This document shows, in pieces, positions 1-11,159 of a stretch of DNA of 64,000 nt; positions within the stretch are counted from its first letter, which is position 1; each line of letters opens with the position of its first letter. The notes below the pieces were generated by a model, which saw only the letters and a list, made by a program, of their open reading frames with translations, was not told the origin of the DNA and made no database searches. Made by a program: the position numbers and the translations under genes. The DNA comes from Perilla frutescens (Eukaryota > Streptophyta > Magnoliopsida > Lamiales > Lamiaceae), in contig BRKX01000002.1 in the NCBI GenBank assembly GCA_026008535.1, positions 56,746,170 to 56,810,169 on the forward strand, written 5' to 3'.

Positions 1-1375
1 AAAATGTGATGAGGACCCTTGTGAGATGTGATATGTATGTTAGGTAATTTTGAGAATTAATCAATTAATGGAGAGGGCTTTAATTATAATGTATCTACAA
101 ACATCTTGTGTTTGAAGTTTGAACATGCATCCCATTATCTGCTATGTACGATGCAATGTATTGTAAAATACTAAAATAGTCAATCTAGATATATAGGTAT
201 TTTTTCATTTTGTGATATGAAAAAAAAGGCAGAAAAATATGCATGCGGGTTGCATTCCATTGGACGTGCGGTACAATTTCCTATTCCATTTCTTCGTGTT
301 TCAATCCGTATTTCACTATCAGATTTATGATTTTAATAATATTTATTAAAAATTAAAAATTAATTATAACATAAATAATCATAATCAATGTTTATCAACA
401 AAAGTTTAATTATATTTTGAAATAATCAACCATAATAATAAATTAATTTTGAAAACTAAAAATTGAATAATAAAAAATAATTATAAATTCTAATTGGGTG
501 GGTAAAATTAAACTAAATCATAAAAAAACAATTGAGGAAAAAAAAACAAAAAAAAACTCATAATTTGAAAGCGCAACATAAAATGTAACAGAGAGAGTGC
601 AATATGAAATTTCATGTGTTGAAAATGAACCCAACACCCCTCCCACTTTGCCATTTCTAATTATCTCGCCTCTTTTTACACATACAATTTTAGTAGTTCT
701 GGATACTCATTCTATATTTGTTTTATAGAACACGGCCTTGTCATTAGTATAAGATAACAAATTAATAAGATATATAAATATATACACACGCACTGAAAGA
801 TTTAATCACATCTCATGTATAGAATATACACAATATGTGTGGCAGTATGAGTGTGAATTAATGAAGAAAGTAGTGGTAGTAAAATGGTGATCGAAGTTGT
901 CGGGAAGAGTATATTCAGACAGTCCATGCCATCCACGTCCTAGGCCTGTTGGCACATAAGGTGTCTGCCCTCGACAATATTTCCTTTTTTTTTTTTTTTT
1001 TTTTTTGTGTTACTACTGTCCACTCGCTTTGTTTTTAGTCATCGAGATAAACTGCAGACATTATTTAACGGCCCGTCGTAAATAAACTCGAGTCATGTGT
1101 AAAAATCTGCAAAACACACATGAGAGAATGCAATGTGGTAAATCACGCTCCTTGTCTACTACTCTAGTGATATCTTCATTATCTTGTAACATTTTATAAA
1201 TTTGAGATGTTATGTTATTAAGTACAGATATATGATAATGTTATACTAAGATTAATTTCATGAAAAATACATGAATAAATTGGATTAATACGATGGATTT
1301 ATCTAGATCACATATATTAATAAATGAACAAACATAAGGGTGATAATCAATTAATAAAAATGTTTAGTTTCATTA
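1..1375. other. AT-rich intergenic DNA
   Basis: No coding region is supported here. The stretch is AT-rich, with short stops in all frames and a long T run near 985-1006. I see no RNA gene or transposon end. Confidence 0.6.
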
Positions 1376-1557
1376 ATAGGGATGACTCAGTGATTAAATT
1401 TATAATTTGAAATCGAAGAGTTCAAGTTCAAATTAATTTGATCAACATCTTTAGATGTAAGTCTCTCGCACATCTGATTTCCAAATATGTTGATCTTTTG
1501 TGTGCATGGTTGACGATTACCTTATCATAAAAAGTAGTAGTAGTAGTAGTAGCTGTA

Positions 1558-1631
<74 letters not shown>
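1376..1631 (+). repeat. SINE-like sequence ending in an (AAT)n microsatellite
   Basis: The start reads GGGATGACTCAGTGATTAAA, which resembles the A-box region of plant tRNA-derived SINEs. About 40 bases on, AGAGTTCAAGTTCAAAT resembles a pol III B box. The segment runs into (AGT)n at 1534-1550 and an uninterrupted (ATA)n array at 1560-1631. The A/B box spacing fits a tRNA-derived SINE. The attribution is by eye and no target-site duplication was found. The poly-Asn reading frame across the array is a translation artefact. Confidence 0.4.
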
Positions 1632-1632
<1 letters not shown>

Positions 1633-1909
1633 CAGTTACAAATATTTGTACACTCAATCAATATGTTTTTAAATATGGTATGAGAAGTAATGCTGCAGCC
1701 TACCCAAATCTTAAAGAAAGGCGACAGCGGTCAAGTTGTCCTTGTCCATACATATCACGAGAATTGGTTATAATACAGTATACACTCCACGTTGCTTTGC
1801 AGAATCAGAATGATATTTTGCGTTAAACATATAAAATTAAAATTAAAAAAAAATCCGAATGATTTTCTATTCGCTTACCAAATTAGCAACGCGGAAAAAA
1901 AAAGAAAAG

Positions 1910-1910
<1 letters not shown>

Positions 1911-1988
<78 letters not shown>
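1911..1988. repeat. (GA)n microsatellite
   Basis: This is an uninterrupted GA dinucleotide array of nearly 80 bases in AT-rich DNA, likely to be length-polymorphic. The rest of 1632-2903 holds no supported gene. There is a short (TA)n run near 2766-2783. Confidence 0.95.
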
Positions 1989-1991
<3 letters not shown>

Positions 1992-2903
1992 ATGTATTAG
2001 TTTTTTTCAATATATATATGAATTGAAAACTAAGAAGCAATTAGTTGACTTCTACGCTACATGATGCATCACTGTACGTGTTTACGCTGTTAAAGACCTC
2101 ACATTTTTTAAATTAAAAAAATGAACTTATAAAGCTATTTTTTTTAAAGTATGGACAAAATGTAATCATTTTGTTGGGATTAGGATGGTGATCTTAATTG
2201 TTTGGTTTAGGATGATTTGGCTAGCTATCCGCATCATCAATATTTGTTGGATTTAATTGAATAATTATTAAACAAAACCACAATTTAAAAATTGTAAATA
2301 AATATGGTAGAATAATACTAGTATGCAATATTGGATTTAATCATACAAACACGAAAGTTTATTAACGTACAAATTAAATCCTCAATCATGAAATCTCTAT
2401 ATCGAAATTATCGAGACAACACGAAATCGTACATTAATCATAAATCTTTAGATATTTATTGTTGAATATGGTGTTGAATACGATCGGTATCATCTTTGTT
2501 TTGTCTTTTGTAGAAGGAATACGGACTGGAGGGATGAAATACCATCGTTTTGGGACCATAACCCTAAATATAAAATTGTGTATATCAATGATTTTCAATT
2601 TGACCTCTCAACAAATTGAATATCTCCTTATGGTATCTACAAATTAATTCCATGATTATCTGATATCTTTAATAGTTTATAATTAAACTTTAATAAATCA
2701 TTTTAATTAGACTTACCATATAACAACTATACACATTTCCAACATACAATCACCATAATTATATCTATATATATATATATATAGAAAACATGTTTTTAAT
2801 TAGACAATGATGATTGAAATCGATTTTGAGAATCACAAGCAAGGAAAAGTGTAAGAAGATGGAAGAGATTGGGCGAGATGGAATCTCATTCATTTAAAAT
2901 CAA

Positions 2904-3161
2904 TTAAAAAAACAATAAAAAAGAAAGTTTGAAAAAATTGTTGCTCTGAGCAGAGAAAAAACCAGTTACACACGGCATCGTGAGGGCGCCGGTGGCCAGG
3001 TAGCTAAACTCCTCCTCCTCTTGGTTGAGGAGGGCGACGAACATCGGGAGGTTCAAGAACCAGGTCGGCATGACGAAACGACAGCGCTCCATGCCGACAT
3101 AGACGGCGACAGAGCCAGAGGGAGTGTGGCAGTTCACGCTGGTCCGATTCGTCAGAATCAT
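2904..3161 (-). CDS. short SAUR-like protein (small auxin-up RNA family)
   Basis: This is an 85-residue intronless frame from an ATG. An in-frame stop lies six codons upstream, so the start is bounded. Residues 15-65 follow the SAUR core: GSVAVYVG (family G-x-x-x-VYVG), then RFVMPTWFLNLPMF (family RFVVP-x-x-YLNHPLF), then LLNQEEEEF and GALTMPC (family EEEFGF...GGLTIPC). SAUR proteins are small plant regulators, usually intronless and auxin-induced; several inhibit PP2C.D phosphatases at the plasma membrane and so promote cell expansion. This copy lacks the basic N-terminal extension of most members. After TMPC it runs into an unrelated Phe-rich tail, so it may be a truncated or decaying paralogue. 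No linked SAUR cluster is visible in the window. Confidence 0.6.
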   Translation of the reverse strand: MILTNRTSVNCHTPSGSVAVYVGMERCRFVMPTWFLNLPMFVALLNQEEEEFSYLATGALTMPCVTGFFSAQSNNFFKLSFLLFF

Positions 3162-3314
3162 TGTCTGAGGAGGTGTAGATTATTTAAGGATATTTAAGTA
3201 AATTATTAATAATTTATTTTTGAATTAAATTTAATGGTGATGTATATTGAAGTTTTGATGGTGTATATAGCAACACGCAATTTAAATAACATATCCCCAC
3301 ACTTGTATAGCTTT

Positions 3315-4045
3315 TGTTGGGTATCGTGCCTAGCCGGGGGTTCACCTTCTTGATTCCCGATCCTTGCGGTTCACACCCACTGTTGCTCAAGCAACTAGGG
3401 TTTATAATCTCTCTTGTTGCGGCTTGTAGGAAGTCTCGGAGATAGGTTTCTTCACAGACTCCTTAAATATAAAGATCTGCAAAAGCGTAGAAGTTAGAAC
3501 AATATATTTGAGCAACAAAGTAAAAGCAGAAGCATGAGATATGAAGGAACAGAAAAGTAAAATAAATGAAATGAAAAATCAGAGATTTAGAATCGAGAAA
3601 GATGTGTCTCTAGGACACTTAGGCTCAGATCTTTCCCGTAGGGGGCGCGACACTTCCGGCGACAACAAACTCAGACCACAAAGGGGATTTCAGGTAGGGT
3701 TCAGGGCTCGAAGCTCTCACTCTCGCTCTCACAGGTTATGGCTCACTCTCTCTCTCAACTCACAGCCACTCAGGGATCCGGTGGTCAGGATTCTGGCCAA
3801 AGAAACAGAGAGAAGGGATTTACAGAGCTCAACACACAACTAAAGATCAGAGATGAGGCATAAGAAGAAGATGAAATGGCGCGAGGGTTTAATAGGAGAG
3901 GAAGAGATCAGAATATAGTAATTTAGGGTCAATGATGATATATAAGTTAAGTAGGGTTAAGGGTGTTGGGCTCACATACTTGGGCTGGGAATAAAAAATA
4001 GAATTGGGCCAGCAAAAATAAAGAGCAACTGGGCCAACCACCACA
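3315..4045 (-). repeat. 3' LTR of the minus-strand copia element
   Basis: On the minus strand this LTR starts TGTGGTGGTTGGCCC and ends CCCAACA, the usual TG...CA. It aligns along its whole length with 9369-10088 at scattered substitutions and small indels. A purine-rich stretch (complement of 4046-4060) just outside its inner edge is a candidate polypurine tract. Confidence 0.92.
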
Positions 4046-4479
4046 TATCCACCTTTGGCCCATTGGTCTTTATGTCACCAAAGAAGTGCATGCCATCAAT
4101 TAGGTTTATCATCACAACTTTTTTACTCTTTACCTATCACACAGACAAGGTAAGAGAGGGAGAGAGAAATACTATGCGTATTAATCCCAGTCTCAACACT
4201 AGAGACCAACCCAATTCAGCAACATATCTCAAGTATTCACTGACTTTCCTTGAAAAAGTTGCAACCTAGCATTGAACCAACAGTGTAAGAATAACCAATC
4301 ATATTGAAAATAACAGCTTTACATAAGCAGATAAGGTATTCAGGTACACAACCCAGAATACCATCACAAGCAAGGCACAAAACAGAATTTCAACCAAGAT
4401 CCATGTTCAAGGATCTTTTGCAGGCACTCAGCTTTGCAACTGGGAGACACTTAGTGCCCATGTATACTGGGTTGAATTC

Positions 4480-5755
4480 AGAAAGGATTTTATCAAGTAA
4501 ACCATCTCATTTTTCCACAATATCTCTTATAAAATGGAATCTCACATCAATGTGCTTAGTTCTATCATGAAACACATGATTCTTGCACAATTGAATTGTA
4601 GACTGGCTATCAGAATATATAAGAAGTTTATCATCAATAAATTTGATCTCAGATAGCACATCATTAAGCCAAATAGCTTCCTTAACAACCATAGTAGCAT
4701 CAATATATTCAAATTCAATTTAGGATAAGGCTACAATGCTCTGTAATTGAGATTTCCAACTTATACAAGCACCACATAAAGTGAACACATAGGAGGTAGT
4801 TGATTTTCTTTTATCTCTATCATTTGCATAGTTTGAATCAACATACCCCACACATTTAACACCATCAGCTGCCTAAGAGAAGGTCAGACCACTATTTCAT
4901 AGTGGATTTCAAGTATCTGAGAAGCCATTTCAGTGCTTCCCAGTGAGGCAACCCAGGATTAGCCATATATCTACTCAGACATGAAAACACATAGGCAATA
5001 TCTGATCTAGTGCTAATCATTAAATACATGATAGAGCCAATGACACTAGCATAAGGGACATCTTGCATTTCATTCAGTTCAAATTCATTCTAAGGAGATT
5101 GGTCTTTACTTAACATGAAATAAGATGCAAGAGGCACAGAAATAGGTTTATATTTTTCCATGTTAAACTTTTTCAACACTTGATCAACATCGGCAGATTG
5201 ATGCAACACAAGTGTATGATTTTCTCTATTTTCTGTCAATGTTAATGCCAAGAATTTTTCTAGCATCACCAAGATCTTTCATATCAAAGTTGGCACATAG
5301 ACAACTTTGCACATACTTCACAGTTTTCAAGCAAGGGCTCAAACTTATCATATCAGGAGCATGTCATCCACATAAAGCAACAGAAACATAGGCACATTAG
5401 ATTGCATGTAATACAAGCAATGATCAAATTTGCTTCTAGTAAAGTTCATGCTTTGCATACATTTGTCAAATTTTATATTCCATTGCCTTGGAGACTGTTT
5501 AAGACCATACATGGACTTCTTAAGCAAGCATACATGATTAGGAAAAAAATTATCAATAAAACCTTCATATTGATGCATATAGATATTGTTTTCAAGTTCA
5601 CCATGGAAGAATGTTGTTGTCACATCCATTTGCTTAAGTTCCCAATCAAAGTGAGCCACAAGAGCAAGCATAATTCTCACAGTTGTAAATTTGACCACAG
5701 GAGCAAATATTTCATTATAATCAATGCCTTCTTTCTGAGTAAAGCCCTTTGCCAC
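4480..5755 (-). pseudogene. copia reverse transcriptase and RNase H remnant
   Basis: Read on the minus strand, 5755-5348 holds the RT start (GFTQKEGIDYNEIFAPV, QMDV, SMYGLKQSPRQWN) and the catalytic YVDD box. The 5272-5090 stretch is the next RT segment, and 4692-4507 holds the RNase H end (SDSQSTIQLCKN, RTKHIDVRFHFIRD). The pieces lie in different frames or are separated by stops, so no full polyprotein can be made. This is family knowledge applied to clear motifs. The RNase H C-terminus toward 4400 is blurred. Confidence 0.88.
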
Positions 5756-5788
5756 TAATCTGGCTTTGTATCTTATATGATCAAGTTC

Positions 5789-7939
5789 TTATTTTATTTT
5801 AAATAACCATTTACATTCAACAATAGAGTTGTTATTTGGTTTTTCAACAAGAATCCAAGTGTTGTTATCATGCAAGGATTTAATTTCACTTTTCATAGCT
5901 TCAAGCCATTTGTCAGATTCAGGAGAATTCATAGCTTCAGTATAGGTATTGGGCTCAAACTTATCAACATTGCTAAACACATTAAAGGCATACAGAGACA
6001 AGTTATAATCATCATATCTAGCAGACAGTCTTACATTACTTCTTGGCCTATCTCTAGCAAGTTGGTAATTATTCAGGTTTTCAGGTTCAGGTAGGGTTTC
6101 ATGCTCATTTTTAGAAGTAGAACTTGTTTCAGAATCTGACACAGTCATATTATTAGAGGGTTCATCACTTGCCTCATGATTAGACACAGAGTCAGTTGTA
6201 TCAATATTATCCAAAACATGTTCATTTTCATTCTCAACACTAGGAGCATCATTATTCACAACTTCAGGTTTGGGCAACACAGAAGTATGGACATCTACCT
6301 CACTAGGAACAGCAGGAGAAAATAGAAAATCAAACATATTCTGATTCAATTTGTCCACCTTACTTGGAACATTAGAATGTGAGGATTCATGCAGACAGGG
6401 AAAATCTTGTTCATTAAATAACACATCTCTGCTAATGCAAGTTTTAAACCCAGGCACACTCTTATCCCAAATCCTATAGGCTTTCACACCCTCAGGATAC
6501 CCTAGAAAGACACACTTTCTTGCCCTGGGTTCAAGCTTGCTCAATTTCTGATGCACATATGCAGCACAACCAGAGATTCTTAAATTAGATAAGCAGACAT
6601 GTTTATTTAAGAACACAAATTTAGGGAACTTGCCATGCAGGGGAATAGAGGGAGATCTATTAATCAAATAAGATGCAGTCATAAGAGCTTCATCCCAGAA
6701 ATATTTATCTAAACCAGAAGCAATAAACAGGCTTCTAACTCTATCAAGGAGAGTCCTATTCATTCTTTCTGCAACTCCATTTTGTTGTGGAGTATAAGAA
6801 ACAGATTTGTGCCTTTTTATACCTCTATCAGAACACCAATTATCCATAGCAAGATTACAAAATTCAAGACCATTATCTGTTTGAAGGCATTTAGTCTTCT
6901 TCTTAGTCTGGTTTTGAACTTCAATAGCCCATTAAGAAATTTTTTGAAAAACTTCAGATTTATTTTTCATAAGGAACACCTAAGTTTTTCTTGAAAAATC
7001 ATCAATCACAGACAAGAAGTACATGTTCCCACCATTAGTGGGCTCTTTAGCTGGGCCACAGACATCAGCATACAGGTATTCAAGAATCTCAGTACTAGCA
7101 TGCTTCCTAGGATATGGAACAGACACAGGAAAATGCACTTTATGATGTTTTCCCATCACACAAGGTTCACAGAAAGACATGATTATCACTTTATCTTTGC
7201 CAAATGCACCAGTTTTATGCAATATTTCAAGTCCTTTATTACTCGTATGCCCTAGTCTAGCATGCCACAAAGCAGTTTTATCTTCATGCACAATATTAGC
7301 AACAGATAATGGCACAGACTTAGCTTGCACAACATATAAATCACCTTTTCTAGGTGCATTGAAATAAAGCATAGAGTCTTTTTCAAATTTAAATCTCAGA
7401 TAGTTCACAGAACCATCAAGCATTTTATCAGCCATTTTGGACACAGATAGCAAACTGAATTTTAATTTAGGCACATATCTGACATCACTTAAAGTAAGCA
7501 TGCTTCCATTTTCAAATTTCAGACAGATATCACATCTTCCTTCTATCTCACAATTTTGACCATCAGCTAATGCAACATGACCAGAGTTCAAATAGTGCAT
7601 GTTATGAAACATGCGTTTAAAGGGAGTGACATGAAATGTGCATCCAGAGTCAATCAACCATTCATTATTATGCGCATTCTTTGACACATCATTGGTATAA
7701 TTAATGAACTGGAAATCATAAGTATCATGCACCATATAAATGCCATCTTCCTCATACACATTATTAGCATGATGTTTAGGCTCATAATTCACAAATTCTT
7801 TATTCCTTTTTAGCTGTTTGCACCTATTTGAAAAATGGCCAGGTTTTTCACAATTCCAGCAAGTCTTTCTAGGCTTTTGATCAAAATTTTGATTTTGAAA
7901 ATGATTTTGGTTCTGATTTTGAGGGAGATTAGCATGCAT
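5789..7939 (-). pseudogene. copia zinc knuckle, protease and integrase remnant
   Basis: From 7939 down, the frame begins with a CCHC knuckle (CWNCEKPGHFSNRC). The aspartic protease motif WLIDSGCTFHVTP follows, then a GAG-pre-integrase box (LWHARLGHTSN...CEPCVMGKH) and the first part of the integrase core (YADVCGP, SVIDDFSR). After a break near 6850-6980 the core resumes with TPQQNGVAERMNRTLLDRVR and the pol linker up to 5789. The break removes part of the integrase catalytic core, so this region is non-functional. Confidence 0.9.
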
Positions 7940-8623
7940 TTATCTTCTATGTCTTTCAGCAACCAAAACACTTGGATTTTCAGGGTTCAGGGGTTTGTTA
8001 AAACTGTGGTGATGGTTTCTAGGGTTATTCCTGTTCATATATATAATTTCACCATGCAGAGGTTTGGATTTCACTTTAAACTCACTTTCTTTGGCTTTTA
8101 GACCAGTTACAATCATGTCACAAGTAATTTTTGACCCACCATATTTCAGAGCAGATTTAACCTCAGCAAAGGACTCATGAATTGACCCTAACAAAATTTG
8201 AGGATCATACTTTTCAATATAATCATCACCAGCAATTTTTAAGTCCTGAAGTTATTTATTGAAATCATCCATATTGATATCAACATCTTTTGAAGCATCT
8301 ATTTGAAAAGACGTGAATTGAGTTTGTAAGGACCATGCAGACTCATCAGAGGTAGCAGTATATAAAGAGATCAAATTATCCCACAATTTCTTAGCACATT
8401 TATGATGTGACACCTTTTTGACCACAGAACTGCATAAATTCAATAAAATAGTGGCCCTAGCACTATTATTCATGTCATGCAGTTTCTCATCTTCCACAGA
8501 ATCATCAATTTTAGTAAAAATAGTGTTATGGATCTTTTCTTTAGTCAAAATGCACTTAATTTTTGTTTTCCAATCTTGGAAGTCATCTCTGCCATTATGC
8601 ATGTTATTCATGATGGTATGCAA
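7940..8623 (-). pseudogene. copia gag remnant
   Basis: Two minus-strand frames (8623-8252 and 8194-7940) carry a retrotransposon Gag capsid-type sequence: DDFQDWKTKIKCIL, CAKKLWDNLISLYTATSDE and LQTQFTSFQID. These match the UBN2/copia-gag pattern (W-x-x-L...Y...S...L...F). A stop near 8250 and a frame change near 8195 interrupt it. It sits directly upstream of the zinc knuckle and protease, as expected. Confidence 0.8.
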
Positions 8624-9354
8624 TCACAGACAACCACAGAGGCACCAGAAAGTCAAAAAACCACCAAGAACACCAGAGAGCACAACAGATACTCATAAAA
8701 CATGGAGGAAAAACCTCCAGAGCACAGAAATAAGTACACCTGGGGAATAAAGTGTTAAGACTAGCCCAGTTCTCAGCACAAATTTATCTGTGGAGCAAGG
8801 AATCACTCAGGACAATCCCAAAACTTATTTCAACAACAACTGACTCAATTTCCAGAGTTAGTTTCTTAGAAACTCACAAAACTTGGAGTTTCAACATAAT
8901 TTCACCACCAATCACAACCTAAAACATTCACAGGACAAGGAAAAAACCACCAGACACAAGCAGAAAATAACAGAAAAAAACACATATTACACTCAAAAGT
9001 CACTCAAGGAACCCTTATCTAACCCAACTATCCAGGCTACTCGCACGAGGAGACCCAAAGGGGAATCCAGACGAATTGGACCGTAAGCTAGGGTTAGGGA
9101 TGACATTGAATACCAAGGTTTCACAAGAGACAGAACACCAGAACCAGAAAGATGCGGAAGCAGATAAAAGGATCGCAAGATACCACACAGAGGAGCTAAA
9201 GTTTCAGATTTATACCAGAGCCGATTCTCCCAGGCAGGGGAGAGGCCGAAATTACCTAGAAAACCTTGCCCATCGAAGGTGAATCGGCACAGCCCTTACC
9301 GGCGGTGGGGTGAGGTGAATGAGGGTTGGAGGGTGCCTCTGGCTAGGTCCCTAT

Positions 9355-9367
9355 GGCTTTGATACCA
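9355..9367 (-). other. primer-binding site of the minus-strand copia element
   Basis: The minus strand reads TGGTATCAAAGCC one base inside the 5' LTR. This matches the common plant copia PBS for the initiator Met-tRNA (TGGTATCAGAGC) with one change. Confidence 0.85.
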
Positions 9368-9368
9368 C

Positions 9369-10088
9369 TTTTGGGTATCGTGTCTAGTCGGGGGTTCACT
9401 TTCTTGATTCCCGACCCTTGCGGTTCACATCCACTATTGCTCAAGCAACTAGGGTTTATAATCTCTCTTGCTGTGGCTTGTAGGAAGTCTCAGAGATAGG
9501 TTTCTTCACAGACTCCTTAAATACAAAGATCTGCAAAAACATAGAAGTTAGAGCAGTATATTTGAGCAACAAAGTAAAAGCAGAAGCACGCGGCATGTAG
9601 GAACAGAAAAGTAAAATAAATGAAATGGAAAATCAGAGATTTGGAACCGGGAAAGATGTGTCTCTAGGACACTTAGGCTCAGATCTTTCCCATTGGGGGC
9701 GCGGCACTTCCAGCGACAACAAACTCAGATCACAAAGGGGATTTCCGGTTAGGGCTACACACACACTCTCTCACACAGGTTAGGGCTACACTCTCTCTTA
9801 ACTCACAGCCACTCAAGGATCCGGTGGTCAGGATTCCGGCTAAAGAAACAGAGAGAAGGGATTTACAAATCTCAACACACGGCTAAAGATTAGAGATGAG
9901 GCTTAAGAAGAAGATGAAACGGCGTGAGGGTTTAATCGGAGAGGGAGAGATCAGAATATAGTAATTTAGGATTAAGGATGATATATAAGTTAAGTAGGGT
10001 TAAAGGTGTTGGGATCACATAATTGGGCTGGGAATAAAAAATAGAATGGGGCCAGCAAAAATAAAGAGCAACTGGGCCAACCACCACA
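9369..10088 (-). repeat. 5' LTR of the minus-strand copia element
   Basis: This is the direct partner of 3315-4045. Its inner end has lost the terminal CA (AAAA instead of AACA on the minus strand). The stretch between its inner edge and gag (8624-9354) is the untranslated leader; short frames there are not supported as genes. Confidence 0.92.
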
Positions 10089-10646
10089 GCTTCCACCCAT
10101 ATTTCATATCTAAACTAGAGATAAATGCAGAGAAATTCTTACAGGCTACAATCCTAGACTATCATTCATTGAAAACTTACTTAAAAGTTATGAAAAAATA
10201 TCGGACTTAAATTCCTTGCGAATACAAAGTATATTTTGCCACCTTGTCAACAAGGATGCAATGTTATTTCTTTGAATATGAAGTAAAATCAAAGCCAAAA
10301 AAGAAGTTTCACTTAAAAAAAAAAGAAAACGGAATGTTTTTAATCGTTCGTTCTTTTGGGTGATTATGTTAATTCACCATTTTTATTATAATAATATTTA
10401 GAAAAAAAATTAGTTGAAAATTATTTGTAAATAAATTATTCTTTTATTCACTACTTTTCGACATAATTTCTTTTTTTTTTCTTTTAGTTGTTTTATTTTC
10501 CTGGTCCATCTCTAACTTTTTTTCTAATTCTTTTGTTATCTTTATGTTTTGAGCTTTAGGCATTCTTGAATATTAGAGTAGTGTAGGATTATTATGGCAT
10601 TTACTGTTTTTAGATTCTTGGATATTTGAGTGTGATTTATTGAATT
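10089..10646. other. AT-rich intergenic DNA
   Basis: This is poly-A/T-rich sequence with no supported coding region or repeat. Confidence 0.6.
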
Positions 10647-10932
10647 GATTGAAGAATTGAACTATTTCAAAAGTGATTGTCTTTGTCTCTATTTTTACTG
10701 GTTTTAAAATTTTCTCATATTGTGTTTTTGTATGAGTGTCAATTTGAAGGTTTTAGAAGATATAAGATATCGTTATAAGATATTGTTTGAGTGTCAATTT
10801 GATTGAAGAATTGAACTATCTCAAAAGTGATTGTCTTTGTCTCTATTTTTATTGGTTTTAAAATTTTCTCATATTGTGTTTTTGTTTGAGTCTCAATTTG
10901 AAGGTTTTAGAAGATATAAGATATCGTTATAA
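10647..10932 (+). repeat. tandem direct duplication, period 154 bp
   Basis: The 132-bp block at 10647-10778 (GATTGAAGAATTGAACTAT ... GATATCGTTATAA) is repeated at 10801-10932 with only a few substitutions. A 22-bp spacer separates the copies. No coding content is seen. Confidence 0.9.
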
Positions 10933-11159
10933 TTTTGATTATCTAATTAGTTATGAAACATGAGGCCTATATGTTTATATAAGTTTTAGTGTAAATGGAT
11001 ACAACTATTCATAATCCAAATAACAACTTCTTTTTTAGCCCACTTTTTTAACTCATTTTTTTTATTCAATGTATTTCACATTCTCTAAAATACCCTTACT
11101 AAATATGGGCCCAGTCAACAATTCCTTTTTACCTCATTTTAGAATTTGAACAAAAATAA

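Larger units (their letters stand above)
3315..10088 (-). mobile_element. degenerate Ty1/copia LTR retrotransposon
   Basis: Two direct LTRs of about 720-730 bp bound a gag-PR-INT-RT-RNase H order read on the minus strand. The 3' LTR is at 3315-4045 and the 5' LTR at 9369-10088. Flanking pentamers are GCTTT (3310-3314) and GCTTC (10089-10093), a target duplication with one mismatch. A primer-binding site complementary to initiator Met-tRNA lies just inside the 5' LTR. The coding part is broken by frameshifts and stops. The order PR-INT-RT-RNase H places it in copia (gypsy elements have INT last). It is 6.8 kb long and autonomously dead. Confidence 0.93.

Noticed and set aside
1500..1826. Open frame with a long poly-Asn tract
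   Set aside because: It is only the translation of an (AAT)n microsatellite.
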